Position numbers and translations under genes: made by a program
The notes under the pieces: model-generated
The model's database searches: none
What the model was told of the DNA's origin: nothing
What the model saw: the letters and a program-made list of their open reading frames with translations, nothing else
DNA from: Rhodocyclales bacterium
Lineage (GTDB): Bacteria; Pseudomonadota; Gammaproteobacteria; Burkholderiales; Rhodocyclaceae
NCBI GenBank assembly: GCA_026399435.1
Contig: JAPLQX010000034.1
Span: forward strand, 1 to 35,071
Length of the DNA: 35,071 nucleotides
Direction: 5' to 3'
In this document: piece after piece, positions 8,671-17,819 of the stretch
Numbering within the stretch: the first letter of the stretch is position 1
Layout: each line of letters opens with the position of its first letter

Positions 8671-9153
8671 ATGGAAAACACGGTTCGCATTGTTCAACGC
8701 GACACAAACGCCTGGCGCATGCAGGCATGGATTTCCTTCGGCATCGCCATGGCGGTCTGCGGCACCGGCCTGGCCTGGCTTCCGGGCGGGGATCTTGACC
8801 GCGCTTTCATGGTCATGGGCTACTTCTTCTGTCTTTCGGCGGCCTTCGTGCTGTCCAAATATGTCCGCGACAACGCCATCGCCCCCTCCGACACGCCGCT
8901 GTGGGCCATGGTGGTCTGGGGCGGGTTCGCCCTGTCAATGGCGCTCACCGGCTGGGGCCTGGGGCGCATGGAAATCAACCCGACCTGGAAGGCCTATCTG
9001 GTGGTGAGCTGGCTCTACCTGATCTCGTCGGCCTTCACGCTGGCCAAGACCCTGCGCGATGCCTACGAGGCCGACCGGCTCGAACGCGGGCAGGACCCCG
9101 GCCTTGTACTGCCCGCAAGCGAAACCGCAATCCACGCAACCGCGAGCCACTAA
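8671..9153 (+). CDS. YiaA/B two-helix family inner-membrane protein
   Basis: A 160-residue membrane protein, first gene of a three-gene cassette. The ATG at 8671 follows CAAGGAGAAC. It is built of two similar two-helix units: the first ends SAAFVLSKYVRDN (about residues 57-69) and the second ends SSAFTLAKTLRDAYE (about 122-136). This repeat, with AWRMQAWISFGIAMAVCGTGLAWLP at the front, matches the YiaA/YiaB two-helix domain. Members have unknown function and are sometimes seen with stress-induced genes. The C-terminal 25 residues are polar and probably cytoplasmic. The 30-bp gap to the next gene supports co-transcription. The divergent XRE gene and its inverted repeat are the obvious regulatory candidates. 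Confidence 0.8.
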   Translation: MENTVRIVQRDTNAWRMQAWISFGIAMAVCGTGLAWLPGGDLDRAFMVMGYFFCLSAAFVLSKYVRDNAIAPSDTPLWAMVVWGGFALSMALTGWGLGRMEINPTWKAYLVVSWLYLISSAFTLAKTLRDAYEADRLERGQDPGLVLPASETAIHATASH

Positions 9154-9183
9154 TCCTTTCATCCACGAACCAGGAGAACTCTC

Positions 9184-9633
9184 ATGACACACAGTTCCTC
9201 CCGCCGCCGCGCCTTGCGCACCCTGATCGGCCTGTCCCTGGCCCCCGCTGCCGCGCTGCTGGCTACGCCGAGCCGGGCACATGGCGGCGCATCCGACGCC
9301 AGCGCCTCATCCAGCCTTTCGCTCTCGCTGCCGGTCGCCATACTCAGCGCCGCGCCCGTGATGATTCTCAGCGCCGGCGCCATGCTCACCGTGGTCGCGG
9401 TCGAGGCTTCCGCCACGGGCACGGTGTGGCTGCTGCGTCGCGTCTCGGACGGTGCCACCGCAAGCCTGCGCTTTTCGGGCGAAGCCGCCGCCGCATCGTT
9501 GGTGGTGGCCAGCACCGCGATTTCCGTCACCGCCATCGCCGCTGGCTGGTTGCTCTCGGTCACCGGCGAAGTGATCTGCCTGGTGCCCAATGCCCTGGGC
9601 GAGTCGCTGCTCTACAACGAGAGGATCCGGTGA
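9184..9633 (+). CDS. Exported hydrophobic protein of the DUF2145 cassette
   Basis: A 149-residue protein starting at an ATG after AGGAGAACTC. The N-terminus has SRRRALRTLIGLSLAPAAALLA and ends TPSRAHG. This looks like a signal peptide with a twin-arginine-like motif (SRRRALR against the consensus SRRxFLK) and an AxA-type site. The mature part is Ser/Ala-rich with two weakly hydrophobic stretches, about residues 47-73 and 100-125, separated by GTVWLLRRVSDGATASLRFSG. I recognise it as the conserved small protein usually found just before DUF2145 genes, but it has no assigned function. Its stop codon overlaps the start of the DUF2145 gene (TGATG), implying translational coupling. Confidence 0.65.
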   Translation: MTHSSSRRRALRTLIGLSLAPAAALLATPSRAHGGASDASASSSLSLSLPVAILSAAPVMILSAGAMLTVVAVEASATGTVWLLRRVSDGATASLRFSGEAAAASLVVASTAISVTAIAAGWLLSVTGEVICLVPNALGESLLYNERIR

Positions 9634-10520
9634 TGAACATCCTGAACAGCCTGATGCGCAGCCTGCACCGAACACTGTGCGCCGCTATGGCCGTGGCGAC
9701 GCTGGCCGGCGTCGCTGGCCTGGCCCTCGCCGGACAGAACTGCGAGCCGCACCGGCCAAGCCTGGATTCGATCCGGCGCGACCTCGCACTAGCGACAAGC
9801 GTCGCCCAGCAGCTCGACGAGATGGCACAGCGCGATGGCATCAAGGTTTTGCTGATTGCACGCGCCGGGCAGGATCTCAGCCAGTACGGCCTGCGCTATT
9901 CGCATCTCGGTATCGCCTATCGCGACGACGCGGTACTCAATGGTCGTGGCGCCTGGCGCGTGGTGCACAAGCTCAACCAGTGCGGCAGCAGTCAAAGCAC
10001 GCTCTATCGGCAGGGATTAGCCGAATTTTTCGGCGACGGCCTGTACGCACATGAAGCCGGAGTGGTGGTGCTCAAGCCCGCCACCGCGGCGCGCCTGCCG
10101 GAGCAACTGAAGGATGACGTGATGCTGACTGCGCTGCACGAACCCCGCTACAACATGCTCGCCTACCCGTGGTCCGGACCCTATCAGCAAAGCAACCAGT
10201 GGGCGATCGAAACGCTGGCGATGCTGGCGGATCCTGCCGTCGCCAACCGCGCGGCGGCCCGCGACTGGCTGCGTGACCGCGACTACCGGCCGACGACCTT
10301 GCAGATTTCTTCTCTGACGCGCTTGGGCGCGCGCGTGTCGTCGGCCCACATCAGCTTCGACGACCACCCTTTCGGGCGGCGCATGGCCGGGCAGATCGAC
10401 ACCGTCACGGTTGATTCCGTGTTCGCCTGGATGGAGCGCTCCGGCCTCGGCGGCGCGCCGCTGCGACTGCGTACGCTGCCGGTCGATCGTCCGCAGCGCC
10501 GCGCTCCCATCGATACCTGA
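9633..10520 (+). CDS. DUF2145 family exported protein
   Basis: A 295-residue protein with an N-terminal signal (TLCAAMAVATLAGVAGLALA). The mature protein contains ARAGQDLSQYGLRYSHLGIAYR (77-97), WRVVHKLNQCGSSQSTLYRQGL (108-129), EPRYNMLAYPWSGPYQQSNQW (170-190) and a C-terminal FGRRM...VTVDSVFAWM. This arrangement identifies DUF2145. The RxGxDLS...YSHLGI stretch resembles the start of permuted NlpC/P60-like (YiiX-type) papain folds, where the His is in SHxGI and the nucleophile comes later. Here the later block has SNQW and no Cys, so it may be a non-cysteine or inactive variant; this is inference. The start ATG overlaps the preceding TGA by one base. It is the last gene of the cassette. Confidence 0.78.
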   Translation: MNILNSLMRSLHRTLCAAMAVATLAGVAGLALAGQNCEPHRPSLDSIRRDLALATSVAQQLDEMAQRDGIKVLLIARAGQDLSQYGLRYSHLGIAYRDDAVLNGRGAWRVVHKLNQCGSSQSTLYRQGLAEFFGDGLYAHEAGVVVLKPATAARLPEQLKDDVMLTALHEPRYNMLAYPWSGPYQQSNQWAIETLAMLADPAVANRAAARDWLRDRDYRPTTLQISSLTRLGARVSSAHISFDDHPFGRRMAGQIDTVTVDSVFAWMERSGLGGAPLRLRTLPVDRPQRRAPIDT

Positions 10521-10613
10521 GCCGGCTTTAATGATTCTCGCCATCCGTCATTCCTGCGACAATATGACATCGCTCTGCAACACCCAAACGAAACGCCTTA
10601 AGGAATTTCCCCG

Positions 10614-12491
10614 ATGAGTACTCAATCCGACCTGCTGCGTGCGCGCCGCTTCGCCCCGCTGTTCGTCACCCAGTTTCTCGGCGCGCTGAACGACAACGTG
10701 CTGAAGAACGCCATGGTCGTCCTGCTGACCTTTCAGGCGGCAAGCTGGACCACGCTGAAGCCTGAACTGCTGGCCAACCTTGCGGCGGGAATCTTCATCC
10801 TGCCCTTCTTCCTGTTCTCGGCGACGGCGGGACAACTGGCTGACAAGTACGACAAGTCACGCCTGGCGCAGATGGTCAAGCTGCTGGAGATCGGCATCGT
10901 TCTCGTCGCAGGTGCGGGCTTCGTCCTGCACAGCATCGCGGTGCTGTTTGTCGCCCTGTTCCTGCTGGGGCTGCATTCGACGCTGTTCGGCCCGGTGAAG
11001 TACGCGATCCTGCCGCAGCACCTGAAGAGCGAAGAACTGGTCGGCGGTAACGCGCTGATCGAGGCGGGCACCTTCATCGCCATCCTGGTCGGCACCCTGC
11101 TCGGCGGGCTGCTCGCCGGCAGCAGCAGCGGTACGGCATGGATCACCGGCGCCGGACTTGCCGTTGCAATTGCCGGTTACATTGCTTCGCGTTCGATTCC
11201 AGCCGCCGTGCCACCAGCGCCGACTCTTGTCATCAGCGCCAATCCGCTGACCGAGACCTGGCGCAACATTCAGTTCGCCCGCGAGAACCAGACCGTCTTC
11301 CTTTCCATCATGGGGATATCGTGGTTCTGGCTGTTCGGCGCTCTGTTCCTCGCCCAGTTTCCCGCCTACACCAAGAACGTCCTCGGCGGCAGCGAGACCG
11401 CGGTGACCCTGCTGCTGGCGACCTTCACCTTCGGCATCGGCATCGGCTCGCTGCTCTGCGAAAAACTCTCTGCGCGCCGCGTGGAGCTGGGTCTGGTGCC
11501 GCTGGGTTCGATCGGCATGACAGTCTTCGCCCTCGATCTCGCCCTCGCCTCTCCGGCCGCGCCTTCGCCAGTGCCGCTGGGCGCGCTGGCACTGCTCGAA
11601 CTCGGCACGACCTGGCACGTGCTGATCGACCTGGCCCTGCTCGGCATCTTCGGTGGCTTCTTCATCGTGCCGCTATACGCCTTGGTGCAGCAGCGCTCGA
11701 ACCCGGAGCACGGCGCCCGCATCATCGCCGCCAACAACATCATGAATGCCCTGTTCATGGTGGTCGGCGCGCTCTGCGCCGCCGGCATGCTGGCCGCCGG
11801 CCTGACCATCCCGATGCTGTTTGCCGTGGCGGCGATCTGCAATGCGGCGGTGGCGCTGTTCATCTACGACCTGGTGCCCGAATTCCTGCTGCGCTTCGTC
11901 GTCTGGATGCTGATCCACAGCGTGTATCGCCTGCGCGTGCAGGACCTCGACCAGGTGCCGGACGAGGGCCCGGCGGTGATCGTCTGCAACCACGTCAGCT
12001 TCGTCGATGCGCTGGTGATCATGGCGGCCTGCCGGCGTCCGATCCGTTTCGTCATGGACCACAACATCTTCCGCTGGCCGGTGCTCAGCTTCGTCTTTCG
12101 CACCAGCAAGGCCATCCCGATTGCCTCGGCCAAGGAAGATCCGGCAATGATGGAAAAAGCCTTCGAGGAAGTCGGCAAGGCGCTCGATGCCGGCGACCTC
12201 GTCGGCATCTTCCCCGAGGGCAAGATCACCGCTGACGGCAGCATCAACCCCTTCCGCCCCGGCATCACCCGCATCCTGCAGCGCAACCCGGTGCCCGTGG
12301 TGCCGATGGCCCTGCGCGGCCTGTGGGGAAGCTTCTTCTCGCGCAAGGACGGCCCGGCGATGACTCGTCCGTTCCGCCGCGGCGTGTTTTCCCGCATCGA
12401 ACTGGTGATGGGCGCCGCCGTACTGCCTGCCGAGGCGCTGTCCGAGCGACTTCAAATGGATGTCGCCGCCTTGCGCGGCGACCGCCTGTAG
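10614..12491 (+). CDS. LplT-like MFS carrier fused to PlsC-type acyltransferase
   Basis: A 625-residue two-domain membrane protein; the ATG follows AAGGAATTTCCCC. Residues 1-420 are a 12-helix major facilitator unit of the LplT type (FVTQFLGALNDNVLKNA; LFGPVKYAILPQHL; LVGGNALIEAGTF). Residues about 430-620 are a PlsC/LPLAT acyltransferase with the HX4D motif NHVSFVD (His460, Asp465) and FPEGKIT (533-539). By analogy with LplT-Aas it should flip lysophospholipid inward and reacylate it. The third domain of the large Aas fusions, the acyl-ACP/CoA ligase, is absent, so the acyl donor must be made elsewhere. It leads an operon with the DUF2339 and hydrolase genes, the next start being 10 bp downstream. 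The domain calls are firm; the precise substrate is inferred. Confidence 0.88.
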   Translation: MSTQSDLLRARRFAPLFVTQFLGALNDNVLKNAMVVLLTFQAASWTTLKPELLANLAAGIFILPFFLFSATAGQLADKYDKSRLAQMVKLLEIGIVLVAGAGFVLHSIAVLFVALFLLGLHSTLFGPVKYAILPQHLKSEELVGGNALIEAGTFIAILVGTLLGGLLAGSSSGTAWITGAGLAVAIAGYIASRSIPAAVPPAPTLVISANPLTETWRNIQFARENQTVFLSIMGISWFWLFGALFLAQFPAYTKNVLGGSETAVTLLLATFTFGIGIGSLLCEKLSARRVELGLVPLGSIGMTVFALDLALASPAAPSPVPLGALALLELGTTWHVLIDLALLGIFGGFFIVPLYALVQQRSNPEHGARIIAANNIMNALFMVVGALCAAGMLAAGLTIPMLFAVAAICNAAVALFIYDLVPEFLLRFVVWMLIHSVYRLRVQDLDQVPDEGPAVIVCNHVSFVDALVIMAACRRPIRFVMDHNIFRWPVLSFVFRTSKAIPIASAKEDPAMMEKAFEEVGKALDAGDLVGIFPEGKITADGSINPFRPGITRILQRNPVPVVPMALRGLWGSFFSRKDGPAMTRPFRRGVFSRIELVMGAAVLPAEALSERLQMDVAALRGDRL

Positions 12492-12501
12492 GGAGCATGT
12501 C

Positions 12502-15207
12502 ATGTGGCTAATCGGTGGATTGATCGGTTTCATGCTGGGGGCAGCGGCAGGTCCCTCGTTCTGGTTTGTCGGCGCGCTGGCTGGTGGCTTCATCGGCGCG
12601 TGGATCGGGCGGCAGCGCACCAACGACTCCGAGAGAGATTCCGCGCTGACAGGCCGGATAAGCCGGCTTGAGGAGGAGGTGGCGGACCTGCGCGATGAAG
12701 TCGCGAGGCTTCGCTGCAGTCCATCGGTGAACGCGGCAAGGGAAATGGCGCCCGAGCCTGTCGCCGAGGTGTCGGCGCCGAATGCGATCGACACCCCGGT
12801 CAGCATCCCGTCCACTGTTGCGGCGAGGCCCATGCCAACTGCGCCGGCAAGCATTGCGGAAGATCTCGACACACCCGAGCCCGCGATTCCCAGATCGCAA
12901 CCGATCGAAATGCCGGAATGGATGTCGCGCTTCTGGGCCGGCAATCCGCTGGTCAAGATTGGCGTCATCCTGCTCTTCTTCGGAGTCGCCTCGGGACTTC
13001 GGCTGGCCGCCGAATATGGATTCTTCCCGATCCCGGTGCGGCTGTTGCTGGCCGCCGCCGCCGGCATCGGAATCATCGCCTTTGGTTTCGTCAAGGTCCG
13101 CAATGAGGAGCACCGGGCATTTGGCCTTGCGCTGCAGGGCGGCGGATTCGCGCTTCTTTACCTGGTGATCTACTTCATGCTGACGCGTTACAGCATGATC
13201 GGACAGCAGGCAGCCTTCTTCCTGTTTGCCGTTCTCGGCGTTACCTGCGTCAACCTGGCCGCGAAACAGGATGGTCCGGCACTGGCGGTGCTTGGACTTT
13301 CGGGCGCCTTCCTGGCGCCGGTGCTGGCAGGTGGTCGCGCCGACACCCCGTTGCCGCTCTTCAGCTATTTCGCGTTGCTCAATGCCTTCATCCTTGGCGT
13401 CGATTGGTTCAAGTCCTGGCGAGTGCTGAATATCGTCGGCTTCGTCTTTACCCTGGCGATCGGCATGGCTTGGGCGATCGACGGTTATCAGGAGCGGCAC
13501 TACCTGATCACCCAATCCTTCCTAGTGCTGTTCCTGGTCGCCTATTCGGTTATGCCGGTACTTACCGCGATCTTCCGCGCTCCGGGCTTGAACGGCTGGC
13601 GTGACGGGATGTTGCTCTTCGGTACGCCAGTGGTAGGCAGTTTCCTCCAGGCCCGGCTGATGGAGGGGGTTCCCTACGGCAACGCATGGAGCGCCCTGAT
13701 TGCGGCGGTCTGGTACATCCTCCTGTGGGCCACGCTCTATCGACAAAATGATTCCGAGAACGAGATCGTCGAGCGCAGCCATCTGGGTCTGGCGATCGCG
13801 TTCTTCACGCTGTCGATTCCGCTGGCCTTCGGCGCTCAGGTCACCTCGGCCCTGTGGGCGATCGAAGGCAGTGCCGTGCTCTGGTACGGAGTGCGCACCC
13901 GGCGCCTCCTGCCGCAACTAACGGGTCTGCTGATGCAATGTGCCGCCGGCGTGGCGCTGGGCCTCGGCTGGAACGAATTGAGGCATGAGTTTCCGGTGGC
14001 GAACGACGTGGTGCTCGGCGGCTTCCTGCTGGCACTGGGAGGCTTTGCATCGGCCCGGATGCTGCGATCGCTCGGACAGAATGCCTACGTCGCACCGCTG
14101 ATTCCCTTTGTCTGGGCCATGCTGTGGTGGCTGGGTATCGGCCTGGGCGAAATCCATCGCTTCGCCCCGGAATCGCTGTATGCGAGTCTCGGCCTGCTGT
14201 ATCTGATCGCGACGGCCCTAGCCCTGGAAGGCGTGGCGATCTGGTGGTCGTGGCCGCAGATACGTGCGGCGGCCCTTCTGCTGCTCGCCGCGATGTGGGT
14301 GGCGCCGATGCTCTCGATCGATCATGCAGGCCATCCGCTGGCAGGCCTGATGATCCTGATGCTGCCAGCGGCCCTGGCAGTGCACTACTGGCTGCTACGG
14401 CGACATGAAGCAAGCGGCAGTGTCGATTTCGAGGCCCCGCGGCATCTCGGCACGTACTGGCTGGTATTGGCGGTCCTGCCGCTGGAACTGACATGGCAGA
14501 GTAGTCGCTGGGCACCAGCCATCCATTTGTGGCCCTTCGTGATCTGGTCCCTGACCATGGCCGGCGGGATCGGGCTGGTGGTGTCGGGCGCAAAACGTGG
14601 AATATGGCCGTTTGCCCGATCGGAAGGACACTACATTCCAGAGGGTGCCATGCTGCCATTCCTCGCGCTGGTGGGCCTGCTGCCCTGGGCGGCGTTCCAC
14701 CTGTCCGGTGACGGTACGGGCCTGCCCTACCTGCCTGCGCTCAACGTGTTCGACCTGACGCAGCTGGCGGGGCTGGGGGCCATGCTGGCGCTGATTCGGG
14801 CAGGTGATCGCGCCCACGAAAATTCTCTGCGCATTATCGTCGCCGGTATCGCATTCATCTGGCTATCGAGTCTTGCCGCGCGCATCGCCCATGCCTGGGG
14901 TGGCGTACCGTTCGAGTTGACGGCGATGATGCATTCGACCTTGTTCCAGATGCTGCTGACACTGTTCTGGACCGTCACCTCGATCGCCACCATGATCCTG
15001 GCCTCGCGCCGCGGCAAGCGCGAACTGTGGTTCGGCGGCTTCACGCTGCTCGGTGTCGTGGGCGCCAAGCTCCTGCTTTTCGACGCGGCCGGACGCGGCA
15101 CCTTGATGTGGACCGGAACCCTGATCGGGGTTGCCGTGCTGGTTCTGGCCGCCAGTTACTTTGCACCGCTGCCGCCCAAGGGCAGCGAAGTCGCGGAGTC
15201 GAGTTGA
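12502..15207 (+). CDS. DUF2339 large polytopic membrane protein
   Basis: A 901-residue protein. The ATG at 12502 is chosen because GGGAG precedes it and the protein then opens with a glycine-rich membrane hairpin (MWLIGGLIGFMLGAAAG...GGFIGAWIG). A heptad coiled-coil segment (about 45-70, GRISRLEEEVADLRDEVARL) and a Pro/Ala linker follow. The rest, from about residue 150, is some 20-28 hydrophobic helices, starting with the family hallmark PEWMSRFWAGNPLVKIGVILLFFGVASGLRLAAEYGFFPIPVRL. This is DUF2339, found widely in proteobacteria, with no proven function. It is sandwiched between a phospholipid-remodelling protein and a lipase-like protein, 10 bp and 2 bp away, which points to an envelope-lipid or glycoconjugate role but does not prove it. 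Confidence 0.88.
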   Translation: MWLIGGLIGFMLGAAAGPSFWFVGALAGGFIGAWIGRQRTNDSERDSALTGRISRLEEEVADLRDEVARLRCSPSVNAAREMAPEPVAEVSAPNAIDTPVSIPSTVAARPMPTAPASIAEDLDTPEPAIPRSQPIEMPEWMSRFWAGNPLVKIGVILLFFGVASGLRLAAEYGFFPIPVRLLLAAAAGIGIIAFGFVKVRNEEHRAFGLALQGGGFALLYLVIYFMLTRYSMIGQQAAFFLFAVLGVTCVNLAAKQDGPALAVLGLSGAFLAPVLAGGRADTPLPLFSYFALLNAFILGVDWFKSWRVLNIVGFVFTLAIGMAWAIDGYQERHYLITQSFLVLFLVAYSVMPVLTAIFRAPGLNGWRDGMLLFGTPVVGSFLQARLMEGVPYGNAWSALIAAVWYILLWATLYRQNDSENEIVERSHLGLAIAFFTLSIPLAFGAQVTSALWAIEGSAVLWYGVRTRRLLPQLTGLLMQCAAGVALGLGWNELRHEFPVANDVVLGGFLLALGGFASARMLRSLGQNAYVAPLIPFVWAMLWWLGIGLGEIHRFAPESLYASLGLLYLIATALALEGVAIWWSWPQIRAAALLLLAAMWVAPMLSIDHAGHPLAGLMILMLPAALAVHYWLLRRHEASGSVDFEAPRHLGTYWLVLAVLPLELTWQSSRWAPAIHLWPFVIWSLTMAGGIGLVVSGAKRGIWPFARSEGHYIPEGAMLPFLALVGLLPWAAFHLSGDGTGLPYLPALNVFDLTQLAGLGAMLALIRAGDRAHENSLRIIVAGIAFIWLSSLAARIAHAWGGVPFELTAMMHSTLFQMLLTLFWTVTSIATMILASRRGKRELWFGGFTLLGVVGAKLLLFDAAGRGTLMWTGTLIGVAVLVLAASYFAPLPPKGSEVAESS

Positions 15208-15209
15208 GC

Positions 15210-15896
15210 ATGGATCGACCGACGATCGACGCCCGGAGTGGTGCGAGGTCTGGAGAACAGAAATTGCAAGCGCTATTCGTCCACGGCATGGGTCGCTCGC
15301 CACTTTCAGGATGGCCTTTGCTGTGGCGCCTGAAACGTGCCGGTCTGAAGACGAGTACGTTTGGCTATGCCGTGACGATCAGTGATTTTTCGGAGATCGT
15401 GGATCGACTGGTGTCCCGAATGGAACAGCTGGCGCGGCAGGGAGACTACATCCTGATCGGTCATTCACTGGGCGGCGTGCTGTTGCGGGCAGCGACTGCC
15501 AAACTTCAACCGGAGACTCATGCACCCCAGCGCCTTTTCCTGCTTGGATCACCGATTCAGTCAGCCCGACTGGCGCTGCGCCTGCGATTCAACCCTATCT
15601 TCCGGGCTTTGACGAGAGATTGCGGCCAGTTGCTTGGCTCCGGGCGAAGAATGCGGGAAATCGAGTCAACGGACATACCCGTTACCGCAGTGACAGGGGT
15701 TCGCGGGGCTCCGGAAAAGTTTGGGCTGTTCGGCCATGAGCCGAACGACGGGATCGTCTCGGCCTCCGAGACATCCGCGGAATGGATCAGGGACACTGTC
15801 GAGCTACCTGTTGTGCATACCCTGTTACCGTCCAGCCCGCGTGTTGCCGATACGATTCTTGAGCGCTTGAAATCTCCTGCACCCGCACTAGGCTGA
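15210..15896 (+). CDS. Alpha/beta hydrolase (lipase/esterase-like)
   Basis: A 228-residue hydrolase starting at the ATG 2 bp after the DUF2339 stop. The strand LQALFVHGMGRSPLSGWPLL gives an oxyanion HG motif (residues 25-26). The nucleophile elbow is GHSLGG with Ser86. Likely acid and base are the Asp in NDGIVSASE and the His in VVHTLLPSSP near the C-terminus. This resembles the GPI-deacylase or PGAP1-like and triacylglycerol lipase branch of the fold. There is no signal peptide, so it is probably cytoplasmic. Tight coupling to the DUF2339 and MFS-PlsC genes makes a lipid ester substrate plausible. The substrate cannot be assigned from sequence. Confidence 0.85.
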   Translation: MDRPTIDARSGARSGEQKLQALFVHGMGRSPLSGWPLLWRLKRAGLKTSTFGYAVTISDFSEIVDRLVSRMEQLARQGDYILIGHSLGGVLLRAATAKLQPETHAPQRLFLLGSPIQSARLALRLRFNPIFRALTRDCGQLLGSGRRMREIESTDIPVTAVTGVRGAPEKFGLFGHEPNDGIVSASETSAEWIRDTVELPVVHTLLPSSPRVADTILERLKSPAPALG

Positions 15897-15921
15897 GGGC
15901 ACGCCGCGCTCCTGAAGCGGT

Positions 15922-15944
15922 TTCCCTACGATGCGGGGAGGGAA
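15922..15944. terminator. Weak hairpin between convergent hydrolase and lipA genes
   Basis: TTCCCT (15922-15927) pairs with AGGGAA (15939-15944) around an 11-nt loop. It is the only evident hairpin in the 86-bp convergent gap. It lacks a good T run on either side, so its action as a terminator is uncertain. Confidence 0.3.
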
Positions 15945-15982
15945 GATCGCCGTACCACCAGCGCCGACTTTCCGGATCGCTC

Positions 15983-16930
15983 TCAGGTCACTCCGGCGCC
16001 ATGCGCTTGCAGGTCGGCATGGTAGCTGGAACGCACCAGCGGTGCCGATGCGGCGTGGGTGAAGCCCATCGCGGTCGCTTCGCGTGCGTACATGGCGAAG
16101 ATATCTGGATGCACGTAGCGCAACACCGGCAGATGGTGGCCGGAGGGCGCGAGGTACTGGCCGATGGTCAGCATCTCGACGCCATGGGCACGCAAGTCGC
16201 GCAGGGTGTCGAGAATTTCTTCGTCGGTTTCGCCCAAACCCACCATCAGGCCCGACTTGGTCGGGATGCCCGGCCGCAGCGCCTTGAATGCCATCAGCAG
16301 CTGCAGCGAGTTTTCGTAGTCGGCGCCGGGGCGCGCCTGTTTGTAGAGGCGCGGCACGGTTTCCATGTTGTGGTTGAACACGTCCGGCGGGGTTGCGGCG
16401 AGGATGTCGAGCGCTATATCGAGGCGACCGCGAAAGTCGGGCACCAGCACTTCGATCTTCGTGCCCGGCGACAGCGCGCGCACTTTCGCGATGCAGTCGG
16501 CGAAGTGCCGGGCGCCGCCATCGCGCAGGTCGTCGCGGTCAACGCTGGTAATCACCACGTACTTGAGCTTCATCGCCGCGATGGTGCGCGCGAGCTTCTC
16601 CGGTTCTTCGGCATCCGGCGGCAGCGGCTTGCCGTGGCCGACGTCGCAGAAGGGGCAGCGGCGGGTGCACAGGTCGCCGAGAATCATGAAAGTGGCCGTG
16701 CCATTGCCGAAGCACTCGCCGATGTTGGGGCAGGTGGCTTCCTCGCACACCGTGTGCAGCTTGTGTTCGCGCAGGATCTGCTTGATCTCGCCGAAGCGGC
16801 CCGCGCTGTTGCCCGCCTTGACGCGAATCCAGTCCGGCTTCTTCAGTACCGTAGTGGCCGGCACGATCTTGATCGCGCTCTTGCCATATGCACGGGCCGT
16901 CTTCGCCTCGCCTTTTTGCTTCGTCGTCAT
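15983..16930 (-). CDS. lipA: Lipoyl synthase LipA
   Basis: A 315-residue radical-SAM enzyme that inserts two sulfurs into octanoyl groups on lipoyl domains. The ATG at 16930 overlaps the lipB stop (ATGA). The longer open frame is not family-like. The auxiliary cluster ligands Cys62, Cys67, Cys73 lie in [14 protein letters not shown]. The SAM cluster CxxxCxxC is Cys88, Cys92, Cys95 in [14 protein letters not shown]. The late RSSYHA motif supplies the conserved Ser ligand of the auxiliary cluster. All hallmarks are intact. It is the last gene of a chain of overlapping genes running leftward from dacA and works directly after LipB. Confidence 0.97.
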   Translation of the reverse strand: MTTKQKGEAKTARAYGKSAIKIVPATTVLKKPDWIRVKAGNSAGRFGEIKQILREHKLHTVCEEATCPNIGECFGNGTATFMILGDLCTRRCPFCDVGHGKPLPPDAEEPEKLARTIAAMKLKYVVITSVDRDDLRDGGARHFADCIAKVRALSPGTKIEVLVPDFRGRLDIALDILAATPPDVFNHNMETVPRLYKQARPGADYENSLQLLMAFKALRPGIPTKSGLMVGLGETDEEILDTLRDLRAHGVEMLTIGQYLAPSGHHLPVLRYVHPDIFAMYAREATAMGFTHAASAPLVRSSYHADLQAHGAGVT

Positions 16931-17559
16931 TTCTTTTCGTCCAGTTGCCGAGCCAGATGCTGCGCGAGAGCCTCGCCCACCTTCGCAGTATCCCGCTCGC
17001 CGCCGCAGTTTGGCAAATGATCGCGCAGTTGCGTTACCGCCATGCCCTCGTACCCACAAGGGTTGATGGCGCTGTAAGGCGCCAGATCCATGTCGACGTT
17101 GAGCGAGACGCCGTGATAGCTGCAGCCGTGCTTGATGCGCAGGCCCAGCGCCGCTATTTTGGCGTGGCCGACATAGACGCCGGGGGCTCCGGCAAGGCGC
17201 GCCGCGGTGACACCGTAGCCGGCCAGCAGGTCGATCACGGCCTGCTCTATGCGCTGCACCAGGCCGCGCACCGTGAGCTCGCGCCGTCGCAGATCGAGCA
17301 GCAGGTAGGCCACGACCTGGCCGGGGCCGTGGTAGGTGATCTGGCCGCCGCGATCGATCTGCACCACCGGAATGCCGATGTCCCTGAGCAGGTGCTCCGG
17401 CTTGCCCGACAGGCCCTGGGTAAATACCGGCGGGTGCTCGCAGAGCCAGAGTTCGTCGGCGGTGTCGTCACCACGGGCGGCAGTGAACTCCTGCATCGCG
17501 GCGAAGGTCGCCGGGTAGTCGACGCGGCCCAGCCGCCTGATGACCAGCGAACCCGTCAT
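16927..17559 (-). CDS. lipB: Octanoyltransferase LipB
   Basis: A 210-residue enzyme that moves octanoate from acyl carrier protein to lipoyl domains, giving the substrate for LipA. The signature [12 protein letters not shown] is at 70-81. The catalytic dyad is Lys134 in GHAKIAALG and Cys168 in INPCGYEGM. Full family length. It overlaps lipA by 4 bp downstream and ybeD by 4 bp upstream (both ATGA), so translation is likely coupled across all three. Confidence 0.97.
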   Translation of the reverse strand: MTGSLVIRRLGRVDYPATFAAMQEFTAARGDDTADELWLCEHPPVFTQGLSGKPEHLLRDIGIPVVQIDRGGQITYHGPGQVVAYLLLDLRRRELTVRGLVQRIEQAVIDLLAGYGVTAARLAGAPGVYVGHAKIAALGLRIKHGCSYHGVSLNVDMDLAPYSAINPCGYEGMAVTQLRDHLPNCGGERDTAKVGEALAQHLARQLDEKK

Positions 17560-17819
17560 AACACCACTTTCACCATCGGATGAGCAGTCAGTTCGCGATA
17601 GAGAGAGTCGAGCTGTTGCTGCGAAACCGCGCGTACCGTACAGGTCAGAGACAAATAGTTGCCGGCCTTGGAAGGGCGCATCTCCATCGAAGCGGTGTCG
17701 AAATCGGGTGCATGTTTGACCACCACTGCCGCAATCGTCTGGGCAAAACCGGCGTCGTTCGCACCCATGATCTTGAGCGGGAAGTCGCAGGGAAACTCGA
17801 GCAGCGTCGGGCCGCTCAT
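17556..17819 (-). CDS. ybeD: YbeD/DUF493 family protein
   Basis: An 87-residue cytosolic protein. The ATG at 17819 gives [22 protein letters not shown] and ends [14 protein letters not shown], the typical start and end of DUF493/YbeD, which has an ACT-like alpha/beta fold. The family lies beside lipB in many proteobacteria and has been thought to assist or regulate lipoate assembly, but its role is not established. An extension to 136 residues is open but not conserved-looking. The start overlaps the dat stop by 4 bp. Confidence 0.92.
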   Translation of the reverse strand: MSGPTLLEFPCDFPLKIMGANDAGFAQTIAAVVVKHAPDFDTASMEMRPSKAGNYLSLTCTVRAVSQQQLDSLYRELTAHPMVKVVL

